Notes under the pieces: generated by a model
What the model was told of the DNA's origin: nothing
Database searches by the model: none
What the model saw: the letters and a program-made list of their open reading frames with translations, nothing else
Source of the DNA: Populus alba
Taxonomy: Eukaryota > Streptophyta > Magnoliopsida > Malpighiales > Salicaceae
Assembly (NCBI RefSeq): GCF_005239225.2
Contig: NC_133302.1
Coordinates: 12,061,991-12,125,990, forward strand
Direction of reading: 5' to 3'
DNA: 64,000 nucleotides
Made by a program: the position numbers and the translations under genes
Shown here: in pieces, positions 58,701 through 64,000 of the stretch
Layout of the letters: each line of letters begins with the position of its first letter
How positions within the stretch are numbered: position 1 is the stretch's first letter

Positions 58701-58950
58701 ATGACCCTAAGATTCATCAAGTAGGTAAAACATGAGCCTAAGTGCATTAACGCAAGAGACCACTTGCATGACCAGACCCACAAAATCTTACAGGCTAATT
58801 CAAGCAAATTTTTATATAACTATAGTAAACTATTACTTACTCAAAACTACAATTATCAGCTATTTAGTAGGTGTAGTGCAGCTCAAGACAAAAAATAATG
58901 TATTAGGTAGAGCAAGTGCACATAAACATTCATAGGCATAAAACATTGAG
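55710..58950. other. AT-rich intergenic DNA with an hAT-like end
   Basis: A stretch at 56215-56380 has AACCGAACC motifs and ends TGCTCACCCCTA, like the right end of the hAT-like element at 22.9-23.9 kb. No left end or 8-bp duplication is visible, so it is a fragment. A 'cccatgagcctgggcctac' GC-rich stretch lies at 57490-57550. No gene can be supported. Confidence 0.5.
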
Positions 58951-58959
58951 AGAGAACCC

Positions 58960-59200
58960 TGTCACTTGCCTGCTCAATTTCATAAAGCTTGGAAAATAAG
59001 TCTTCAGGAACATACCAGTAAAAAAATGTCAATGCTTTCTATGATTCTTGCCTCGTTTATGCTATTAGGTAGCACACTATGGCCCATTTGTAGTCCTCAT
59101 TGAAGACCATTTGTGTTGGAGATTTGCCTAATTTCTCAACAATTATTTTAAGAATTGGATTCTTGAGAACCTCAGTCTTGATCTTCTGGAACCTGCGAAA
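58960..59200 (-). pseudogene. Aldo-keto reductase C-terminal relic
   Basis: The minus strand reads EVLKNPILKIIVEKLGKSPT, then QMVFNEDYKWAIVCY with frame damage, EARIIESIDIF, and FYWYVPEDLFSKLYEIEQAS in another frame. This order matches the C-terminal third of plant NADPH-dependent aldo-keto reductases (AKR4 type), where the segment contributes to the cofactor site. At least two frameshifts and the lack of upstream exons show it is a dead fragment. Confidence 0.78.
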
Positions 59201-59759
59201 CCTAATAGTGCACACCACTCAAAAGAGTAGGGGGGAAGGAAACAAAGGAAGACAAATGACCATCACAGTAATTAAGAATTTGACTTTTTTCCCTTTAAAA
59301 TGAATAGATTTATTGCATTAGAAAAGGAAGATTTATAAACAAACTAAGAGAGATATCAATATTGTAAATCCCGAGAAAAAAAAATCAAGGCTGGATTAAA
59401 TTAAAGGAAATAAACTAAACTAAAAAGAAGTGGGGGCAAAATGAATACACTTAAGGAAAATGGGGGCTAAATGTAAATAAGAATAATTATAGAGTATAAG
59501 TACTCCTTTTCTCACCAAAAACAAATCTGCAGATAACGTAAAGAAAGAAAAGAAGGAGTTTTTATATTCAATTTTACAAATAAAGAGAGAAACACCAAAA
59601 TTTTTTTTTAAAAAAAGACCATCCAAGATTAAGGGTTATAGGTAGAATAAACACTGATGGGAAAGGGATTAACAAGAAGAGAAGAGGGGAGGGCCACCTG
59701 TCATTGGAAAGAAAAGGAGGGATCAAAACTTTGATTCGTACCGGGTAAGGTATTCTAAA

Positions 59760-60352
59760 CCTGCTCTTATAAGTCATTTCAAGTTGATTATGAATTGATG
59801 CTTGGATGTTAATTTATAGATTTGAGTTCTTAGACTTGAATTGAGGAAAAAGTATGAGTTGCTAAATTAAAGAACTTCATATGTTGTATGTAAATGGAAA
59901 GGTTAATGAAACTAGACAGTTTCGTCTCTTGACTTTCAAAGAGATTTCAAGTAGGAGGATGAAGGAATTAGGATCAGGTTCCTCATAGAAATTGTAGTTT
60001 TGAATGTTGGCTAACTAATGAAATTGGTCTTGCTCAATTTGGAGTTATAGAACTCTAGTTATAGGTCACCAACCGAGACTAGGTCATTTCAGACCCTATA
60101 CGGTAGTAGGTCTGGTTTGTTGATGAGAAATTTTGATTGTCTTAGAGGTAGAATTGGGCTCTCCTTCCTTCAGAGAACTTGTAGCCTCATGTTTTAGCTT
60201 TCGAACAAGACTAATCTCGCTTGAATTGGAGTTCTATAACTCTAGATATAGTTAAAAATCTGAGGAGAGGTCGGAGAGTAACAATTCAAAAATGAGACAA
60301 TAATAGTTCAATGTTTAAATAGTAACAGTTTGGGATTTAAGCAAAAACAGTT

Positions 60353-60395
<43 letters not shown>

Positions 60396-61825
60396 ATAAT
60401 TGCGGTTGGACAAAGAATGACAATATTAATGGGTGAAATGAGAAAAACGTAAAATATTAAGAAATGACTGAAAGAAAGACTTATTGGTTTGTTGATATGT
60501 TTATAATAAAACATATCCTTGAGTGAGGAGAATTTATGAGATAAACTTGTGAATTGTAGGAAGGACCACAGGCGTGGTGCAACAACAGCAGTAACAATAA
60601 GGGAGCACGAGTAGAGCTTTTATTGTAGGTAGGTGAATCGTCCTATACTTCCTAGTTAATTCCATGATTTATTTATATTACAAATGTGAAATATAAATTA
60701 CTGAATGTATGTGTATTCAAGGTGAAAAGTTGTTGTGTGAATTGCCAAATGATGAAATTATCACTGACAAAGGAAATATGAGAAGTACGATTTGAGGCAT
60801 AAACTAGCATACATTTAGTGTATGTTAGGATCATGATTAAGTGAATTGCCATGATTGGACTAGCATACATTTTGTGTATATTAGGATCCTGGGTAAGGGG
60901 ATCATCATGTATAGACTAGTATACATTTAGTGTATATTAGGATCTCGGGTAAGGGGATCATCATGTATTGGCTAGCATACATTTAGTGTATGTTAGGATC
61001 TCGGATAAGGGGATCACCTTGCATCGACTCATATGGGATGATGATGATGATACCAGTGAAATTGGTATTGGTAATGTGATAAGTAAAAATAATAATGTTT
61101 GATCTCATAAAGTCTGGAATGAAGGTTGAAAGTGGCAAAGGGAACAATTATTAATAGTTGGATAAGGAAGGGATTCTAATAAAAACTAGAAGGGAGAAGC
61201 GAGTGAACTATGAATGCAGTTTACCTTATTGAAATTGTTAGATATTTGTGTTGTTATATTTATTGTAATATTCACCTTTCAATAATATGTATTTTGTTTC
61301 AAGATCATCGCATGCACGACAGGAGTAGATCCTAGCTTATGTTCCCTTCTTGTAATCTAAGTTCTAGGGAGTATACCCTTGTATTTTATAAACATGAAAA
61401 TGTTTGTATAACTTAATTTGTATAATTAATGTTTAAACTTGATTGAATGAATTTAACCATGTAGTTCATATAACCACACTTCATGCCTATGTAATTATAT
61501 TTATTTATTTTTATCCATCCATAATGATATTTTGTTATATAATGCATATCATAAATATTGTGGTTGATAGGTATGAGTATAAGTGTGGAAATTGAAACCT
61601 AGGATGATTGGGTCGGAAATTAAGTTATGAGATGTGAGTTATTAGAAATGTAAAAAGATTCCATGGTAATAACTTGGGACCTTCCAGATAGGGGGGACTC
61701 TGTCGAGATTCCGGTAGATTTTAATACGAAGACCATGAATATATATATATACAAAAAAAAAATTATTCTATGTTTTTTTTATTGACATGAGATTGTTGTT
61801 TTATCTCGGAATGGGGGATGTTACA
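59760..61825 (+). repeat. LTR of a Ty3/gypsy chromovirus-like element (5' boundary uncertain)
   Basis: The end is fixed by GGGGGATGTTACA followed by a PBS at 61828. The start cannot be read with confidence and may be near 59700-59800. The region contains a (TA)n run at 60357-60390 and four tandem 56-bp units at 60803-61026. It is of the type that precedes gag of the Tekay/Del lineage. Confidence 0.6.
60803..61026. repeat. Four tandem 56-bp units inside the LTR
   Basis: Units start at 60803, 60859, 60915 and 60971, each 'actagcatacatttagtgta' followed by 'ttaggatc' and 'gggtaaggggatcatc'. The first unit is the most diverged. Confidence 0.9.
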
Positions 61826-61827
61826 TT

Positions 61828-61840
61828 TGGTATCAGAGCC
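61828..61840 (+). other. Primer-binding site (initiator Met tRNA)
   Basis: TGGTATCAGAGCC lies two bases after the LTR end TTACA. Confidence 0.88.
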
Positions 61841-61893
61841 CAAGTTGCTATTCTGGGGACATGAATAATTAGATGATTTTGAAATGTGTGTTT

Positions 61894-62364
61894 CAAGATG
61901 GTGAGAACAAGGCAAGGAGCCAAGACTGATCCATCCCCAGTTCGGGGAAGTGATCAAGTTTTCTTAATGAAAGTGATCCAGACTAGGATCCCTTGGCAGA
62001 CACCTCCTCTCATATACCTGCAACACCAGTGTACTTAGAAGGGGGTGAGTGAGACTTCAAGATGATTCGTTTTTTTGTTAGGCAGATGTATCCATGCTCG
62101 AGGTATCAGACAGACAGAGGGGAGATAATATACCCCCACCAGTGGCACCGGTAACTGGATTAAACCCATTTTCAGATCCTGCTTTTATGGAACACATAGT
62201 GAGAGCTGTAGCAGCAGGAATGGTAGCGGGAGCCTCCAATACAACTCCTAGATCAGGGGAGTAGTCACCATAGTGCAATGGGTGAAAGGTATGAGAGAGA
62301 TGGGTTGTATGACTTACCGTAGCGAAAAGGATGTTGAGGTTGTTGGGCATTGGCTGAGGAAAAT
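61894..62364 (+). pseudogene. Gypsy gag N-terminal relic, cut by the Athila-type LTR
   Basis: The ATG at 61900 or just before (MVRTRQGAKTDPSPVRG) starts a gag-like frame. Frameshifts follow, with recognisable pieces such as FMEHIVRAVAAGMVAGASNT at about 62186-62245 and VVGHWLRKI at 62338-62364. The latter is the usual 'WL' part of the gag domain. The frame is then replaced by the LTR beginning at 62365. With the LTR and PBS to its left it forms the 5' end of a chromovirus-like element. Confidence 0.7.
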
Positions 62365-64000
62365 TGATTAGTACTTAAAAGTGCATGTTTATCAAGGTTT
62401 TATATCATCATTTTGCACTTGAAGTATCAATAACTCCTTAATTAGCATGTTTTATAATAACAAGTCTAATACTATAAAATGCCTTAATATATGGTAAATG
62501 TTCATCTTAAATGCATGCCTATCACATAAATCAAAGGATTGATTGATAAATTCAACTACTTAAATTTTGAAGATAAAGAAGGGTGAAGCTTAGAAAAGAG
62601 ATATTGGTGCAGTCCAAACTGGAACACTGTCCGGTAATTGGGTCATATCTCGAGTTCTAGATGTCCAAATGATCTCAAATTTTTACACAAATTTGGTAAG
62701 ACATAGGCCTACAACTTTCATGTGGACACCAAGATCTAAGAAGGCCGTTTTCAAGTCCAAATTATAGAAACAACGGAGAAGTCCGAATCTGTCTTGCAAC
62801 CCAGACATTGTTCAATGTTCAACCCATATCTTGAGTTCTAGAAGCCCAATGACCTCAATTTTTTTTCCTGGAAAGCTAAGAGAATTTCCTAGAACTTTCA
62901 TGATTTCATATGGTTCCAGTTCTAATGTTAGCAATGACGTTTTATTTAGACAAGAAGATAAGGATTTTCACCAAATCAAGATGTGGCCACCCACTCAATA
63001 ATTATTCATCAAATCAATAGTTCCAAATTTTGGCTTATAAAAGGAGGCATTTGCCATGCATTTAGGCATCTTGGTGTTCAGATCAAGATCACGCTCTTGC
63101 TATTTCTCTTTGTATTTTGTAATGTTTAAGTTTTATTTGATGCTATATTAATCTCTTGTTTATGCTCTTCATTTCCTTTCCTTTATTTGTATAATTATGT
63201 TCTTATCTTGTTTATTTATGTTTCTTTCTTTCATTATGTTTAGCTAAATTTATTATGTCAAGGTGAAAAGGGTGCACTAATAGTGTAAGAATAAGTATAG
63301 TATAAACTCAATGTGGACTTTAATGCTTGATATTAACATGTTTTATATTTGTTACCTTGTTCACTTTTAATACTTTGCTTGTTAAATGGTTAATCTAGAT
63401 TTATATTTTATAACACTTGGTACAACAAATACTTGGCACTTTCATAGCCCATACTGTATGGTATAACCGCACTTGAGCTATGAAAGGAACTTGATTTGTT
63501 GTTAATTTAAGTTATAATCATGAATGCCTGACAACATTTACAAGTATTAGCATCATTCGAATAAGATAACTAATGTAATCATGTTAATAATTTATAATCT
63601 GATTGGAACCTCCTTCGCGTGTGGTTTCCAAGTTGAGTAATTAGAGTTTATACTATACTTGTTTGAAATACCATTAGTGGATCCTCTAATCTTGACATTT
63701 GTTTTTATCATTGTTTAATCCTTACAGTAATCTTCAAGTTCTCATTAATTTGTTCCTCTTTTTTTTTACTACTACTACTACTACTACTAGTATTATTATT
63801 TACATTCTTGTTATATTTTATGTATGTTAAGTATGCTCTGTGTTTGATCAAGGATCCTGACATTGTTGGTCTTGCCTTGTTCATTCGCATTAGAAATCTG
63901 TTTATATTATACAATATATATCTTTGATCTTTTTATAAACTCAGTATATAGGTTGGAAACCTGTGACCCGATCTTTTAGATCATTCTCAGGTATAACAAC
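62365..64000 (+). repeat. Second copy of the Athila-type LTR (runs off the window)
   Basis: It starts TGATTAGTACTTAAAAGTGC and follows the LTR at 4866-6589 in order: TATAAAAGG at 63036, 'cccatactgtatggtataacc' at about 63449, a trinucleotide tract near 63769-63800 and the 'cattctcaggtataacaac' stretch at the edge. It has indels relative to the first copy, including an extra segment near 63800-63930. It could be the 5' LTR of another element or a solo LTR. The window ends before this can be decided. Confidence 0.88.

Overview
The window is plant nuclear DNA from a eudicot, probably a woody one. It is almost entirely retrotransposon and pseudogene sequence, and I see no intact host gene. The host-gene relics (cohesin subunit SMC3, V-ATPase subunit H, an ABCC/MRP transporter, an aldo-keto reductase), the degenerate 'cccgggtcatgagac'-type repeat array and the LTR families would fit poplar or willow (Salicaceae), but that assignment is inference. 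There is one 500-base run of N at 51995-52494.

Layout. 1-6589: 3' part of an Athila-type Ty3/gypsy element on the + strand: pol broken by frameshifts, an extra 182-aa cysteine-containing ORF, a long 3' untranslated region and a 1.7-kb 3' LTR. 6590-8416: minus-strand RT-RNase H-integrase relic of a Tekay/Del-like chromovirus, cut by the Athila LTR on one side and by the next element on the other. 8417-12516: a cluster of one LTR family (ends TGATACGG...GCATCA), with an internal IQ-motif ORF fragment and a Ty3/gypsy RT-RNase H relic. 12517-14579: AT-rich, nothing recognised. 14580-15990: reversed LTR fragment abutting a broken ABCC N-terminus. 16560-17805: degenerate tandem array with a period of about 150 bp. 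19407-21476: truncated V-ATPase H pseudogene whose third intron holds a copy of the TGATACGG family. 22927-23896: non-autonomous hAT-like element with a perfect 8-bp target duplication.

25-51.6 kb: a large, repeatedly duplicated segment carrying scattered, out-of-order and decayed exons of SMC3 on the minus strand. It was later hit by a solo LTR (29175-30119) and by a Ty1/copia element lacking RT and RNase H (31300-35603, TSD CCTAC), which lies inside an SMC3 exon. 52495-55709: the best-preserved member of the TGATACGG family, with PBS, leader, a 243-aa ORF, PPT and 3' LTR. 58960-59200: aldo-keto reductase relic. About 59760-62364: LTR, PBS and start of gag of another gypsy element. 62365-64000: a second copy of the Athila LTR, running off the window.

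The most unusual content is (a) a small non-autonomous LTR retrotransposon family whose only ORF joins a gag-like N-terminus to a coiled coil and calmodulin-binding-type IQ motifs, with the same reading frame continuing through the polypurine tract into the LTR; (b) an extra ORF in the Athila-type element with a basic run followed by a four-cysteine cluster, reminiscent of the cysteine-rich nucleic-acid-binding proteins of carlaviruses; and (c) the SMC3 fragment array. All functional statements are from reading the sequence; no database search was possible.
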